A stretch of 64,000 nt of DNA from positions 372,001 through 436,000 of the forward strand of contig NZ_FNOG01000005.1 of NCBI RefSeq assembly GCF_900106525.1, in the 5' to 3' direction. This DNA comes from Lysobacter enzymogenes. Lineage in GTDB: Bacteria > Pseudomonadota > Gammaproteobacteria > Xanthomonadales > Xanthomonadaceae. The translations under genes were made by a program, and so were the position numbers. Every line of letters starts with the position of its first letter. The stretch's first letter is position 1. This document shows positions 1-9,542 of the stretch, piece after piece. Below the pieces are notes generated by a model. It searched no databases. It was not told the origin of the DNA and was given only the letters and a program-made list of their open reading frames with translations.

Positions 1-2
1 AC

Positions 3-173
3 CGCGAGCAACTGGTCGCGCAGCAGGATGCGTTCTACGGCTCCGACGCTTGGCGACAAGGCCCGCGCCAGGCCTTGGTCGATTGCCTGCAGGACTACCT
101 CAACACCTTGCTGTGGCTGTCGCCGCAAAGCATCGAGGACTTGCGTTCGCGCAATCACCTGGAAAACGACTGA
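3..173 (+). CDS. C-terminal 56 residues of a NIPSNAP-like protein (partial)
   Basis: The reading frame is open from the left edge to a TGA at 171-173, so only the last 56 residues are present. It contains the phrase AFYGSDAWRQGPRQALVDC followed by a hydrophobic helix and an acidic end. That phrase resembles the C-terminal part of NIPSNAP/dimeric alpha-beta barrel proteins, where FYGS..W..GPR is often seen. This is recognition from memory of the family pattern, not a search. The gene converges on the muxC-like gene, with about 45 bp between the stop codons. The function of bacterial NIPSNAP proteins is poorly defined, so no role is assigned. Confidence 0.6.
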   Translation, partial: REQLVAQQDAFYGSDAWRQGPRQALVDCLQDYLNTLLWLSPQSIEDLRSRNHLEND

Positions 174-218
174 TCCGACAACTTCGGCGGCCGGCCCCTG
201 CCTGCCGCCGTTCGCAGC

Positions 219-3200
219 TCAGGCCCGCCGCCACGGCCGCAGGCGCGCGAACCAGCGCCGTCCCTGCGGCGCCGCCCCGCTCTCGCGCCGCGCCCGCTTC
301 GCCGCCTTGCGTTCGGCGCGATCGTGCAGCCAAAGGTAGATCGCCGGCGTGCTCAACAACGTCAGCAACTGCGAAACCAGCAACCCGCCGAGGATCGCGA
401 TGCCCAGCGGCTGGCGCATTTCCGAGCCCACGCCGAAGCCGATCGCCAGCGGCAGCGCCGCGCCCATCGCCGCCAGCGTGGTCATCACGATCGGACGGAA
501 GCGCACCAGCGCCGCCTCGGTGATCGCCTCGACCGGGTTCATGCCGCGCTCGCGCTCGGCGACCAGGGCGAAGTCGACCATCATGATCGCGTTCTTCTTG
601 ACGATGCCGATCAGCATCAGCACCGCGATCACCGACATCAAGGTCAGCTGGGTCTGGGTCACCAGCATCGCCAGGAACGCGCCCATGCCGGCCGCCGGCA
701 GGGTCGAGAGGATCACCAGCGGGTGGAACAGGCTGTTGTAGAGCATGCCCAGCAGCACGTACATCAACACGATCACGCTGACCAGCATCAGCGCCGCGCC
801 GCCGGCGGCTTCCATCAGTTGCTGGTTGCTGCCCGAATATTCCTTCTGCACGCCCGGCGGCAGCGGCGTGCGGCCGATCAGTTGGTCGACCGCGCGGATG
901 CCGTCGACCTGGCTCACCCCGGGCTTGAGGTTGTAGCTGATCGTCGCCGATTCGAGCTGGTTGTAGTGCGAGACCTTTGTCGGCGTGATCGCCGGGGCGA
1001 TGGTGGCGATGGCCGACAGCGGCACCATCTCGCCCTGGCCGGTGCGCAGGTAGGTGTCGAGCAGTTGCTCCGGGCCCGAGTTGCGCGCGCGCGCCGAGGT
1101 CAGCACCACCCGGTACTGGTTGATGTCCGAATAGATCAGCGACACCGGGCGCTGGCCGAAGGCGTTGTACAGCGCGTCGTCGACGTCGGCCACCGACAGG
1201 CCCAGGCGCGCGGCGGCTTCGCGGTCGACAGTGATCGCCTGCTGCTTGCCGACGCTGTCGAAGCTGGTGCCGACGTCGCGCAGCTGCGGCAGCGCGCGCA
1301 GGCGCTGGGCCAGGCGCAGGGTCACGTCCTGCAGGCTGCTGCCGCTGGAGCTGGTCAGTTGCAGCTTGTACTTGCCGCCGCTGCCGCCGCCGCGTTCGCC
1401 GCCGCCGAAGAACTGCACCGAGTTCAGCACCACCTCGACATCGGCCAGCGGCTTGTACTGCTTGTTGAGCCGGTCCACCACTTCGGCCGTAGTGGCCTTG
1501 CGCTCGCGCAGCGGGCGCAGGTCGACGAACAGGCTGGCGGTGCCGCTTTCGCCCGCGCCCAGGTCGCCGCCGCCGAGGATGGTGGTGACGTTGGCCACCG
1601 CCGGGTCGGCGCGCAAGGTGGTCGCGACTTCGCGCACGCGCCGAGCGAACAGTTCGGGGGCGACGTTGGCGTCGGTGCGCACGCTCACGTCCATCATGCC
1701 CAGGTCTTCGTCCGGCATGACCGAGCCGCCGGCGGTCATCGCCACCGCCGCGGCCAGCGCGCCGGTCAGCACGATCAGGCTCAACGGCTGCCAGCGCATC
1801 AGCCGGCGGTGATGCATCGACCACACCAGCATGCGCCGGTACAGCTCCAGCGCGGCGTCGTCCCAACGGTGCAGGCGGCGCTCCAGGCGGGCGAAGAAGC
1901 CGGGGGCGTCGGCGGCCGGCGCCGGGTCGTGGCGCAGGTATTTGCCGCACAACGCCGGCGTCACCGTCAGCGACACCACCGCGCTGACCACGATCGCCAC
2001 CACCAAGGTCACCGCGAACTCGCGCACCAGGGTCACGAACATGTTGTTGCCGAACACCATCGGCGCGAACACCGCCACCAGCGACAAGGTGATCGAGACC
2101 ACGGTGAAGCCGATCTCGCGGGTGCCGTTGAGCGACGCCTCCAGCGGCTTCTGCCCGAACTCCATGTGCCGCACCACGTTCTCGATCACCACGATGGCGT
2201 CATCGACGACGAAGCCGATCGCCAGCACCAGCGCGATCAGCGAGAAGGTGTTGAGCGAGAAATCCATGAAGTACATGGCGATGAACGCGCCGGCCAGCGA
2301 CAGCGGCACGCTGGCCATGGCGATCAGGGTCGGGCCGATCCGGCGCAGGAACAGCAGCATCACCATCGCCACCATCACCACGCTCAGCATCAGGGTGAAC
2401 TCGACCTCGTGCAGGGCCGACTTGGTGGTTTCGGTGAGGTCGAAGATCGGATGGATGCCGACGTCGGCCGGAACGATCCGGCTCAGGCCCGGCAGCGCCG
2501 CGCGGATCGCCTCCACCGTCGCCACCGCGTTGGCGTCGGGGCGCTTGCTGATCTGCAGCACCACCGCGCGCTCGCCGTTGAACGAGGCGCTCTGGTGCTC
2601 GTCCTCCTGGCCGTCGAACACCCGCGCCACGTCCGCCAGCCGCACCGGCGCGCGGTCGCGCACGGCGATCACCAGCCCGGCGAAATCGGTGGCGCGGTGC
2701 AGCGAGGCGGTGGTGGTCAGCAGCAGGCGCTGCGGCCCGTCGCGCACTTCGCCCAGCGCCGAGGTGACGTTGGCGGCGGTCAGCGCGTTCTGCACTTCGT
2801 TGGCGGTCAGGCCCTTGGCGGCCAGGGCGCGGTCGTCGAGTTCCACCCGCACCGCGCGCGGCGAGCCGCCGGACAACTGCACCGTCGCCACGCCCGACAC
2901 TCGCGCGATCACCGGCTTGGCCAGGTTGTCGGCGACTTCGAACAGCTGATCGGCGGACAAGGTGCTGGAGGTCATCGTCACCAGCAGCACCGGCAGCTGC
3001 GAGGTGTCGAACTTGAAGTATTGCGGCGGCGACGGCATGCCCGCGGGCAGGTCGGACATCGAGGCGTTGATCGCCGCCTGCACGTCGCGCGCGGCCGAGT
3101 CGGCGTTGATGCCGAACTCGAACAGGATCTGCACCTGGGCGCTGTTCTCGTTGGCGGTGCCGGAGATGTCCTTGACCCCGGGGATGCGGCCCAGGTGGCG

Positions 3201-3506
3201 CTCCAGCGGCGTCATCACCGTCGCCGCCATCGTCTGCGCGTTGGCGCCGGGCATCTGCGCGAACACCACCACCGCCGGGAAATCCAGCGCCGGCAGCGCG
3301 GCCACGCCGAGCATGACGAACGACCACAGCCCGGCCAGGATCAGGCCCAGCCCCATCAGCGAGGCGCCGATCGGGCGGCGGATGACCGGCGCGAACAGGT
3401 TCCAGCCGCTGCCTTCGCGCTCTCCGGCGTTGCCGTCCGCGCCCTCGCCGCCTACGCCCTCGCCAGACACGCCCTCGCCAGACACGCCCCCGCCGGCCGC
3501 GCTCAT
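219..3506 (-). CDS. muxC: RND efflux inner-membrane pump subunit, MuxC/MdtC type
   Basis: This 1095-residue protein of the AcrB/MdtC hydrophobe/amphiphile RND family is predicted to form a proton-driven heteromultimeric drug pump with the upstream MuxB-like subunit. The membrane core starts near residue 31 (LFAPVIRRPIGASLMGLGL). The TM4 motif GFVVDDAIVVIENVV carries the paired aspartates of the proton relay, and the second half repeats the layout with IGIVKKNAIMMVDFAL. Its ATG overlaps the muxB stop as ATGA, indicating translational coupling. The first 30 residues are an unusual glycine/glutamate stretch with repeated SGEGV-like units, made by a short tandem repeat at about 3460-3500. No outer-membrane channel gene follows in the window. 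The MuxB/MuxC assignment rests on there being two consecutive RND subunits. Confidence 0.93.
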   Translation of the reverse strand: MSAAGGGVSGEGVSGEGVGGEGADGNAGEREGSGWNLFAPVIRRPIGASLMGLGLILAGLWSFVMLGVAALPALDFPAVVVFAQMPGANAQTMAATVMTPLERHLGRIPGVKDISGTANENSAQVQILFEFGINADSAARDVQAAINASMSDLPAGMPSPPQYFKFDTSQLPVLLVTMTSSTLSADQLFEVADNLAKPVIARVSGVATVQLSGGSPRAVRVELDDRALAAKGLTANEVQNALTAANVTSALGEVRDGPQRLLLTTTASLHRATDFAGLVIAVRDRAPVRLADVARVFDGQEDEHQSASFNGERAVVLQISKRPDANAVATVEAIRAALPGLSRIVPADVGIHPIFDLTETTKSALHEVEFTLMLSVVMVAMVMLLFLRRIGPTLIAMASVPLSLAGAFIAMYFMDFSLNTFSLIALVLAIGFVVDDAIVVIENVVRHMEFGQKPLEASLNGTREIGFTVVSITLSLVAVFAPMVFGNNMFVTLVREFAVTLVVAIVVSAVVSLTVTPALCGKYLRHDPAPAADAPGFFARLERRLHRWDDAALELYRRMLVWSMHHRRLMRWQPLSLIVLTGALAAAVAMTAGGSVMPDEDLGMMDVSVRTDANVAPELFARRVREVATTLRADPAVANVTTILGGGDLGAGESGTASLFVDLRPLRERKATTAEVVDRLNKQYKPLADVEVVLNSVQFFGGGERGGGSGGKYKLQLTSSSGSSLQDVTLRLAQRLRALPQLRDVGTSFDSVGKQQAITVDREAAARLGLSVADVDDALYNAFGQRPVSLIYSDINQYRVVLTSARARNSGPEQLLDTYLRTGQGEMVPLSAIATIAPAITPTKVSHYNQLESATISYNLKPGVSQVDGIRAVDQLIGRTPLPPGVQKEYSGSNQQLMEAAGGAALMLVSVIVLMYVLLGMLYNSLFHPLVILSTLPAAGMGAFLAMLVTQTQLTLMSVIAVLMLIGIVKKNAIMMVDFALVAERERGMNPVEAITEAALVRFRPIVMTTLAAMGAALPLAIGFGVGSEMRQPLGIAILGGLLVSQLLTLLSTPAIYLWLHDRAERKAAKRARRESGAAPQGRRWFARLRPWRRA

Positions 3507-6500
3507 GCCGGCGCCACCGCGCGGCGGGCCTCGCGCGCTTCGCGCCGGCGCCGCAGCCATTCCTGATAGCGCTCCATGTACAGGTAGATCACCGGCGTGG
3601 TGTACAGCGTCACCAACTGCGACAGCAGCAGGCCGCCGACGATCGACAGGCCCAGGGGCCGGCGCAGCTCCGAGCCGATGCCGGTGCCCAGCGCCAGCGG
3701 CAGCGCGCCCAGCAGCGCGGCCAGGGTGGTCATCATGATCGGGCGGAAACGCAGCAGGCAGGCGCGGCGGATCGCCTCGTGCGCGCTGGCGCCGGCGCGC
3801 TGCGCCTCGATCGCGAAGTCGACCATCATGATGCCGTTCTTCTTGACGATGCCGATCAGCAGCACGATGCCGACGATGCCGTCCACCGACAGGCTCAGCC
3901 CGCACACCATCAGCGCCAGCAGCGCGCCGACGCCGGCCGGCGGCAGGGTCGAGATGATCGTGATCGGATGGATGTAGCTCTCGTACAGCACGCCCAGCAC
4001 GATGTAGATCACCACCAGCGAGGCCAGCAGCAGCCACACCACGTCGGTCTGGCTGCCGGTGAACTCGGCCGCCTTGCCGACGAACTGGCCGCGCACCTGC
4101 AGCGGCAGGTCGAGCTGCGCGCGGGCGCGCTCGATCGCTTCGACCGCCTGCGACAGCGAATAGCCGGGCGCGACGTTGAACAGGATCGTCGCCGCCGGCA
4201 GCTGCTGCTGATGGCTGACCACCAGCGGGGTGTTGACGACCTTGGCCTCGACCAGGGTCGACAGCGGAATGATCCCCGCCGCGCCGACCCGGATGCCGGT
4301 GTCGCGGTTGCCGATGCCGGTGGCGGTGGCCGAGTTGCTGGAGGCAAGCTGGCCGAACGCGGTGGCGTTGCTGCCGGTCAGCGCGCCGGAGCCGTTCGAG
4401 GCCACCGCCAGCTGTTCCAGCAGCGCGTCCTTGGTGCGGAACTGCGGCGCCACTTCCAGCACCACGCGGTATTGGTTGATCTCGGTGAAGATGGTCGAGA
4501 TCTGGCGCTGGCCGAAGGCGTCGTAAAGGGTGTCGTCGATGGACTGCATCGGCACCCCGAGCACGCTGGCCTTGTCGCGGTCGACGCTCAGCTGCAGGGC
4601 GCGGCCTTGACTGGACAGATTGTTGTCGACGTCGACCAGTTCCGGCAGCTCGCGCAGCGCCTGGGTCATGCGCTCGGCCTGCTCGGCGACCTGGGCCGGA
4701 TCCACGCCGGACAGCGAGTACTGGTATTCGGTAGCGGCCACCCGGGTGTCGAGGGTCACGTCCTGCACCGGCTTGAGGTACAGCGCCACGCCGGGAATGC
4801 CGGCGGCGGCTTTCTGCAGGCGCGGCAGGATCTCGTCGAGGCCGTCGCGATCGCCGCGCGGCTTGAGCACGATCGACAGCTGGCCCTGGTTCAAGGTCGG
4901 GTTCATGCTGCCGGCGCCGATGAAGGCCGACACGCCGGTCACGTCCGGATCGTGGCGCAGCGCCTCGGCCACTGCCAGGGTGCGCTGCTGCATCTGCGGG
5001 AACGCCACGCTCTGGTCGGCCTGGACCACGCCGGTGATCAGGCCGGTGTCCTGTTCGGGCAGCAGGCCCTTGGGAATGGCGATGTACAACACCACGGTCA
5101 GCGCCACCGCCGCCGCGGCCACCGCCAGGGTCAGCGCCTGCCGCGCCAGCACCCAGTCCAGGCTGCGTTCGTACAGGCCGACCGTGCGCGCCCACAGCGT
5201 GCGCTTGCCGTCGCCGCGCTCGTGCGCGTCTTCGCTCTCCGGCAGCGCGTCGGGCTTGAGCAGATAGGCGCACATCATCGGCGTCAGCGTCAGCGACACC
5301 AGCATCGACAGCACCACCGCCGTGCTCAGCACCCAGGCGAATTCGTGGAACAGGCGGCCGGTGACGCCGGGCATCAGCAGCAGCGGCAGGAACACCGCCA
5401 CCAGCGACACGGTCAGCGACAGCACAGTGAAGCCGATCTGGCGCGCGCCGATCTCGGCCGCTTCCTTGCCGCTCTTGCCCTGCTCGATGTAGCGCACGAT
5501 GTTCTCGATCATCACGATCGCATCGTCGACCACGAAGCCGGTGGCCACCACCAGCGCCATCAGCGACAGGTTGTCCAGCGACATGCCGGCGAAGGCCATC
5601 ACCGCGAAGGTGCCGGCCAGCGACAGCGGCACCGCCACCGACGGGATCACCGTCGCCCACAGCCGGCGCAGGAACACGAAGATCACCGCCACCACCAAGC
5701 CGATGGTCAGCAGCAGGGTGAACTGCACCTCGTGCACCGAGGCGCGGATGGTTTCGGTGCGGTCGGAGAAGATGTCCAGATGCACGTCGGCCGGCAGCAC
5801 GCTGCGCAGCTGCGGCAGCAGGTTGCGGATGGCGGCCACGGTCTGGACGATGTTGGCGCCGGGCTGGCGCCGCACTTCCAGCAGCACCGCCGCCTTGCCG
5901 TCGGCCCAGGCCGCGAGCTGGTCGTTCTCGATGCCGTCGATGACCTCGGCCACGTCCGACAGCCGCACCGGCGCGCCGTTCTTGTAGCTGACGATGGTCT
6001 GGCGGTATTCGGCGGCGTTGGCGAGCTGGTCGTTGGTGCCGATGCTGTAGGACTGGGTGGCGCCGTTCAGCGAGCCCTTGGGCGCGTTGACGTTGGCGCG
6101 GGTCAGCGCGGCGCGCAGGTCTTCCAGGGTCATGCCCATGTTCGACAGCTGCGCCGGGTTGACCTGGATGCGCACCGCCGGGCGCACGTTGCCGGCGATC
6201 GACACCAGGCCCACGCCCTTCACCTGGGCCAGGCGCTGGGCCAGGATCGAGTCGGCGTAGTTGTTGACCTCGCGCAGCGGCCGCGTGTCGGAGGTCAGCT
6301 TGAGGGTCAGGATGGCCGCGTCGGCCGGGTTCACCCGGTTGTACACCGGCTGGTACGGCAGCGACTGCGGCAAGGTGGCCTGGCGGATCGCCGCCTGCAC
6401 GTCCTGGGCGGCGATGTCGATGTCGCGGTCCATCGCGAACTGCAGGGTGATCGTCGACAGGCCGGCCGACGAATCGGAGGTCATCAGCTCCAGTCCGGAG

Positions 6501-6721
6501 ATCTGCCCGAACTGGCGCTCCAGCGGCGTGGTCACCAGCGCCGCCATGGTGGTGGCGTTGGCGCCGGGGTACTGGGTGGTCACCACCAGGCTGGGCGCGT
6601 CGATTTCCGGCAGCGCCGCCACCGGCAACTGGCGGTAGCCGAGGATGCCTAGCAACAACAGGCCCGCCATCAGCAGCGCAGTGGCCACCGGGCGGCGGAT
6701 GAACAACGTCGAGAAGCCCAC
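3503..6721 (-). CDS. muxB: RND efflux inner-membrane pump subunit, MuxB/MdtB type
   Basis: This is the first RND pump subunit of the operon, 1072 residues. I place the start at a GTG (VGFSTLFIRRPVATALLMAG), because RND pumps begin just before the phenylalanine-isoleucine-arginine-arginine-proline motif of TM1. The longer open frame upstream gives only a proline/arginine-rich tail that overlaps the muxA end. Landmarks are TM4 GFVVDDAIVMIENIV with the proton-relay aspartate pair and the late segment IGIVKKNGIMMVDFAI. It lies 28 bp downstream of muxA and overlaps muxC by four bases, so the three genes form one transcript. Families with two different RND subunits (MdtBC, MuxBC) export aminocoumarins, macrolides, bile-salt-like compounds and similar molecules; the substrate here is unknown. 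Confidence 0.93.
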   Translation of the reverse strand: MGFSTLFIRRPVATALLMAGLLLLGILGYRQLPVAALPEIDAPSLVVTTQYPGANATTMAALVTTPLERQFGQISGLELMTSDSSAGLSTITLQFAMDRDIDIAAQDVQAAIRQATLPQSLPYQPVYNRVNPADAAILTLKLTSDTRPLREVNNYADSILAQRLAQVKGVGLVSIAGNVRPAVRIQVNPAQLSNMGMTLEDLRAALTRANVNAPKGSLNGATQSYSIGTNDQLANAAEYRQTIVSYKNGAPVRLSDVAEVIDGIENDQLAAWADGKAAVLLEVRRQPGANIVQTVAAIRNLLPQLRSVLPADVHLDIFSDRTETIRASVHEVQFTLLLTIGLVVAVIFVFLRRLWATVIPSVAVPLSLAGTFAVMAFAGMSLDNLSLMALVVATGFVVDDAIVMIENIVRYIEQGKSGKEAAEIGARQIGFTVLSLTVSLVAVFLPLLLMPGVTGRLFHEFAWVLSTAVVLSMLVSLTLTPMMCAYLLKPDALPESEDAHERGDGKRTLWARTVGLYERSLDWVLARQALTLAVAAAAVALTVVLYIAIPKGLLPEQDTGLITGVVQADQSVAFPQMQQRTLAVAEALRHDPDVTGVSAFIGAGSMNPTLNQGQLSIVLKPRGDRDGLDEILPRLQKAAAGIPGVALYLKPVQDVTLDTRVAATEYQYSLSGVDPAQVAEQAERMTQALRELPELVDVDNNLSSQGRALQLSVDRDKASVLGVPMQSIDDTLYDAFGQRQISTIFTEINQYRVVLEVAPQFRTKDALLEQLAVASNGSGALTGSNATAFGQLASSNSATATGIGNRDTGIRVGAAGIIPLSTLVEAKVVNTPLVVSHQQQLPAATILFNVAPGYSLSQAVEAIERARAQLDLPLQVRGQFVGKAAEFTGSQTDVVWLLLASLVVIYIVLGVLYESYIHPITIISTLPPAGVGALLALMVCGLSLSVDGIVGIVLLIGIVKKNGIMMVDFAIEAQRAGASAHEAIRRACLLRFRPIMMTTLAALLGALPLALGTGIGSELRRPLGLSIVGGLLLSQLVTLYTTPVIYLYMERYQEWLRRRREAREARRAVAPA

Positions 6722-6749
6722 GTGCGGATCCTTGCGGAGGCGCCGGCGC

Positions 6750-8024
6750 TCAGCGCGCGGCGGCCGGCGCCGGCGTGGCGGCGGCGGTTTGAGCGGCGGG
6801 CGCAGCGGCGGCGGACTTCGCATCCGTGGCCGGCTTGGTTACGGCCGGCTTGGCAGCGCCCGGCTTGGTCGCGGCGGGCGCCGGACGGCCGGCCTGCTCC
6901 GGCGCGAGCGCGGTGACCTTGCTGCCGGGCTTGAGCCGGAACTGGCCTTCGGTCACCACCCGCTCGCCGGCCTTGAGGCCCGAGGCGATCAGGATCCGGT
7001 TGTCGTCGGCTTCCACGCCGGTCTTGACCGGACGTATCGCCACCGTGCTGTCGGCCTGCACGACGTAGACGTATTCGCTGTCGGTGCCGCGCATCACCGC
7101 CTGCACCGGCACCACCACGCCGCTTTCGATCGTGCGCAGGCGCAGGCGCACGTTGACGAACTGGCCCGGCCACAGCGCGTTGTCGGTGTTGTCGAACACG
7201 GCGCGGGCACGGAAGGTGCCGCTGTCGGCGCTGATCTGGTTGTCGACCACGTCGAGCTTGCCGTCGGCGGTGAGCGGATGGGCGTCGTTGCGGTCCAGCG
7301 CGCCGACCATCACCGGCCCGGCGCGCTGCGCCTCGCGCACGCCCTGCAACTGGCGCTCGGGCAGATTGAACAGCACGTGGATGGGATGCACCTGGGTCAG
7401 GGTGACCAGCGCGGTGCCGGCGTTGAGCACGTTGCCGACATCGACGCTGCGCAGGCCGGCGATGCCGGAAATCGGCGCGGTGACGCGGGTGTATTGCAGT
7501 TGCACCTGGGCCGAGCGCATCGCCGCATCGTTGGCGGCGACCGCGCTTTCGAGCTGGGCGACCTGGTTGCGCTGGGTGTCCAGGTCGGTCTTGGACACGT
7601 ACTGGCGGTACTCCGGCGCGTTGGAGCGCTGGTAGTTGGAGCGCGCGGTCGCCAGCTGCGCCTGGTTCTGGCGCTTGGACGCGGAGGCCTGGTCGTAGCT
7701 GGCCTGCGCGGTGCGCGGGTCGATCCGCGCCAGCAGGTCGCCCTGCTTCACTTCCTGGCCTTCGCGGAAATCGATGCTGAGCAGTTCGCCGCCGATCTGC
7801 GGCGCCACCGTCACCTTGTTGAGCGCGTTGACCGTGCCCAGCGCGCTTACGAACACCGGCACGGCCTGGGAGCCTGCGGCGACAACGGTGACCGGGACCG
7901 GCGCATCAGCGCCGTCGGCTTCGCCGTCCTTGCGGCCCTTGCCGCGTCCGAATATCGCTGCCGCCAGGGCCAGCACGACGAGCGCTGCGAGCACCCACAC
8001 CACCACCTTTACCCAACTGCGCAT
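6750..8024 (-). CDS. muxA: RND efflux periplasmic adaptor (membrane fusion protein), MuxA/MdtA type
   Basis: This 424-residue periplasmic adaptor links the RND pump to an outer-membrane channel. The start MRSWVKVVVWVLAALVVLAL gives one N-terminal membrane/signal segment, and a longer frame upstream adds an unlikely leader. Then follow the barrel-sandwich region (PVTVVAAGSQAVPVFVSALG, VTVAPQIGG), an alpha-helical hairpin, the second lipoyl half (VTAPISGIAGLRSVDVGNVL) and the membrane-proximal domain (SGLKAGERVVTEGQFRLKPG). The C-terminus is an Ala/Pro/Lys-rich low-complexity tail of about 50 residues, typical of xanthomonad MdtA/MuxA proteins. It is first in the muxABC transcript; the 370 bp upstream holds no gene and must carry the promoter. 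Confidence 0.93.
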   Translation of the reverse strand: MRSWVKVVVWVLAALVVLALAAAIFGRGKGRKDGEADGADAPVPVTVVAAGSQAVPVFVSALGTVNALNKVTVAPQIGGELLSIDFREGQEVKQGDLLARIDPRTAQASYDQASASKRQNQAQLATARSNYQRSNAPEYRQYVSKTDLDTQRNQVAQLESAVAANDAAMRSAQVQLQYTRVTAPISGIAGLRSVDVGNVLNAGTALVTLTQVHPIHVLFNLPERQLQGVREAQRAGPVMVGALDRNDAHPLTADGKLDVVDNQISADSGTFRARAVFDNTDNALWPGQFVNVRLRLRTIESGVVVPVQAVMRGTDSEYVYVVQADSTVAIRPVKTGVEADDNRILIASGLKAGERVVTEGQFRLKPGSKVTALAPEQAGRPAPAATKPGAAKPAVTKPATDAKSAAAAPAAQTAAATPAPAAAR

Positions 8025-8396
8025 CCGGTCGGTTCCCTCAGACGAAAATGTGCCGATCACTTCGATTGTCCGTGCGAATGCTTGCCCGGTCGCCTGCGCG
8101 ACGAGCTGCGCGACGACCCGCACGGCGGCGAACGCGTCGGCCGCCGGCCATCATAGCCGCGGCGCAAGACAGCATGACGCGCTGCGGCATCGGCGAGCGG
8201 GCCGGAAGTCCATTGCGCCGTTAGCTCGGTCCGCAACCGCGGGTGACGTCGCTCACGCTTCGCAATCCCAGCGCGCAACGGTTCATTATCGCCGCCGCCG
8301 CGCGGGCGCCGCTGTTGCATCGATGTAACGGCGATGGCGCTCGTGTGACCGCCGGTGACGCCGGCTTTGCCGAATACGGCCGCACGGCCGCAGCGC
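8025..8396. other. Intergenic region upstream of muxA, no gene seen
   Basis: About 370 bp lie between the muxA start and the stop of the DUF2789 gene, both on the minus strand. The open frames here are short, arginine-rich and unlike any family, so I see no gene. The region should carry the end of the DUF2789 transcript and the muxABC promoter. No regulator gene or convincing operator palindrome was recognised. Confidence 0.5.
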
Positions 8397-8654
8397 TCAA
8401 GCGCGGCCGGCCCGCGCCAGCGCGTCTTCGTGCAGCGATTCGTTGAGCTGATCGACCACGATGGCCCAGGCCGCGTCGGCGTAGAGCTGCTCGCTCAGCA
8501 ACTGGCGCTGGGCGTCGTTCCAATACGGCGCCTCGGCCAGCGCCACGCCGGCCGGCAACTGGTGATCGCGGATGAAGGCGCCGATCGCGTCCTCGCCGGC
8601 GTCCAGGCCCAGTTGCAGGAACAGATTGGTCATGCGCGGTTCGCTGGTGTTCAT
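8397..8654 (-). CDS. DUF2789 family small protein
   Basis: This 85-residue soluble acidic protein resembles the DUF2789 family of short gammaproteobacterial proteins. Recognisable parts are MTNLFLQLGLDAGEDAIGAF near the start and the helical stretch APYWNDAQRQLLSEQLYADA followed by AWAIVVDQLNESLHE. I start at MNTSEPRMTNLF; a second in-frame ATG seven codons later would also give a family-like protein. There is no signal peptide, cysteine cluster or catalytic motif. It is divergent from the heme oxygenase gene, with about 210 bp between the starts. The family has no known function. Confidence 0.75.
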   Translation of the reverse strand: MNTSEPRMTNLFLQLGLDAGEDAIGAFIRDHQLPAGVALAEAPYWNDAQRQLLSEQLYADAAWAIVVDQLNESLHEDALARAGRA

Positions 8655-8791
8655 GGCGTCGGTCCTGGCTTGAGGTTTGCGCGTGGCCGGGCGGTCGCGA
8701 AGAGCGGCCGCAGATCGCGCCGGCCGCGCGGACGCTGGTGCCACGCGGGTTTGCCCGATCGGCCGGCGCGCGCGGCGCGGGTTGGGAAGGC

Positions 8792-8818
8792 CGGCACGGC
8801 GGACGTCCTTCATATAAT
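8792..8818 (+). promoter_or_regulatory. Possible promoter of the heme oxygenase gene
   Basis: A perfect -10 hexamer TATAAT lies at 8813-8818, 45 bp upstream of the heme oxygenase ATG, in an otherwise very GC-rich stretch. The best -35 match is TTGGGA at 8792-8797, giving a short 15-bp spacer. No convincing Fur palindrome overlaps it, although heme oxygenases of this family are often iron-repressed. Confidence 0.45.
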
Positions 8819-8863
8819 CACACCCTGCCCCGCGCGGCGCCCGCCGCCGCGCCGACCGAGCGC

Positions 8864-9487
8864 ATGAACGCACCCGAGCCCACTCCCTCGCCCAGCGACA
8901 CCCCGACCGCCACCGCGGCCGGCCCCGACACCCGCAGCGCGCGCCTCAAGGCCGCGACCCGCGCCACCCACGAGCGGCTCGACCAGCGCATCATGGCCGG
9001 CGATATTTTCGCCAGCCGCGAACGCTTCGCCCGCTTCCTGCGCGTGCAGTACCGCTTCCACCGCGATGTCGACGCGCTCTACGCCGATCCCGGGCTGGAC
9101 GCGCTGCTGCCCGGCCTGGCCGCGCGCCAGCGGCTGGCGCAGATCGCCCGCGACCTCGACGACCTCGGCCAAACGCTGCCGTCGGCGTGCGCGCCGGCCG
9201 CGCAGGCGCTGCCGCTGGCGCAAGCGCTGGGTTGGCTGTACGTGGCCGAAGGCTCCAACCTCGGCGGCAGCGTGCTGTACAAGCTGGCCGCGCGGCTCGG
9301 CCTGGACCGCGGCTTCGGCGCGCGCCATCTGGCCGCGCACCCCGACGGCGTGGCCCGGCATTGGCGCCGCTTCACCGCCGCGCTCGACGGCGCCGCGCTC
9401 AGCGCCGCGCAGGAAGCCGACGTGGTCGCCGGCGCCGAAGCGGCGTTCCGCCGCGTGCGTGGCCATGTCGAGGAAGAGTTCGCATGA
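8864..9487 (+). CDS. Biliverdin-producing heme oxygenase (HemO/BphO family)
   Basis: This is a 207-residue member of the bacterial heme oxygenase superfamily, which opens heme to biliverdin, CO and iron. After an acidic/proline leader of about 25 residues comes RLKAATRATHERLDQRIM, where H36 fits the proximal heme ligand. The distal helix signature is GWLYVAEGSNLGGSVLYK (about 127-144), with the glycine pair that flexes over the heme. There is no signal peptide, so it should act in the cytoplasm. In some relatives the gene (bphO) supplies biliverdin to an adjacent bacteriophytochrome; none is present here. Iron recovery from heme is the other possibility and fits the nearby TonB receptors. The next gene starts 55 bp downstream. 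Confidence 0.88.
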   Translation: MNAPEPTPSPSDTPTATAAGPDTRSARLKAATRATHERLDQRIMAGDIFASRERFARFLRVQYRFHRDVDALYADPGLDALLPGLAARQRLAQIARDLDDLGQTLPSACAPAAQALPLAQALGWLYVAEGSNLGGSVLYKLAARLGLDRGFGARHLAAHPDGVARHWRRFTAALDGAALSAAQEADVVAGAEAAFRRVRGHVEEEFA

Positions 9488-9542
9488 GCGTGGGCGGCCG
9501 CGCCGAGGCAGTGCTCGCTGTCGCCCACCGGAGCCCGCGCTG

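Noticed and set aside
324..3566. A 1080-residue His/Gln-rich plus-strand frame antisense to muxC
   Set aside because: It is composed of shadow codons of a GC-rich gene (strings of His, Gln, Arg) with no family features; several similar frames occur opposite other long genes.
219..5660. A single 1813-residue minus-strand frame joining muxC and part of muxB
   Set aside because: Only the first gene's frame is protein-like at its end. The upstream half is an Arg/Gly/Ala-rich shadow of muxB, and the ATGA overlap at 3503-3506 separates two RND proteins.
8864..9487. Bacteriophytochrome-linked BphO
   Set aside because: No phytochrome gene is in the vicinity, so the specific bphO name is not supported even though the family is clear.
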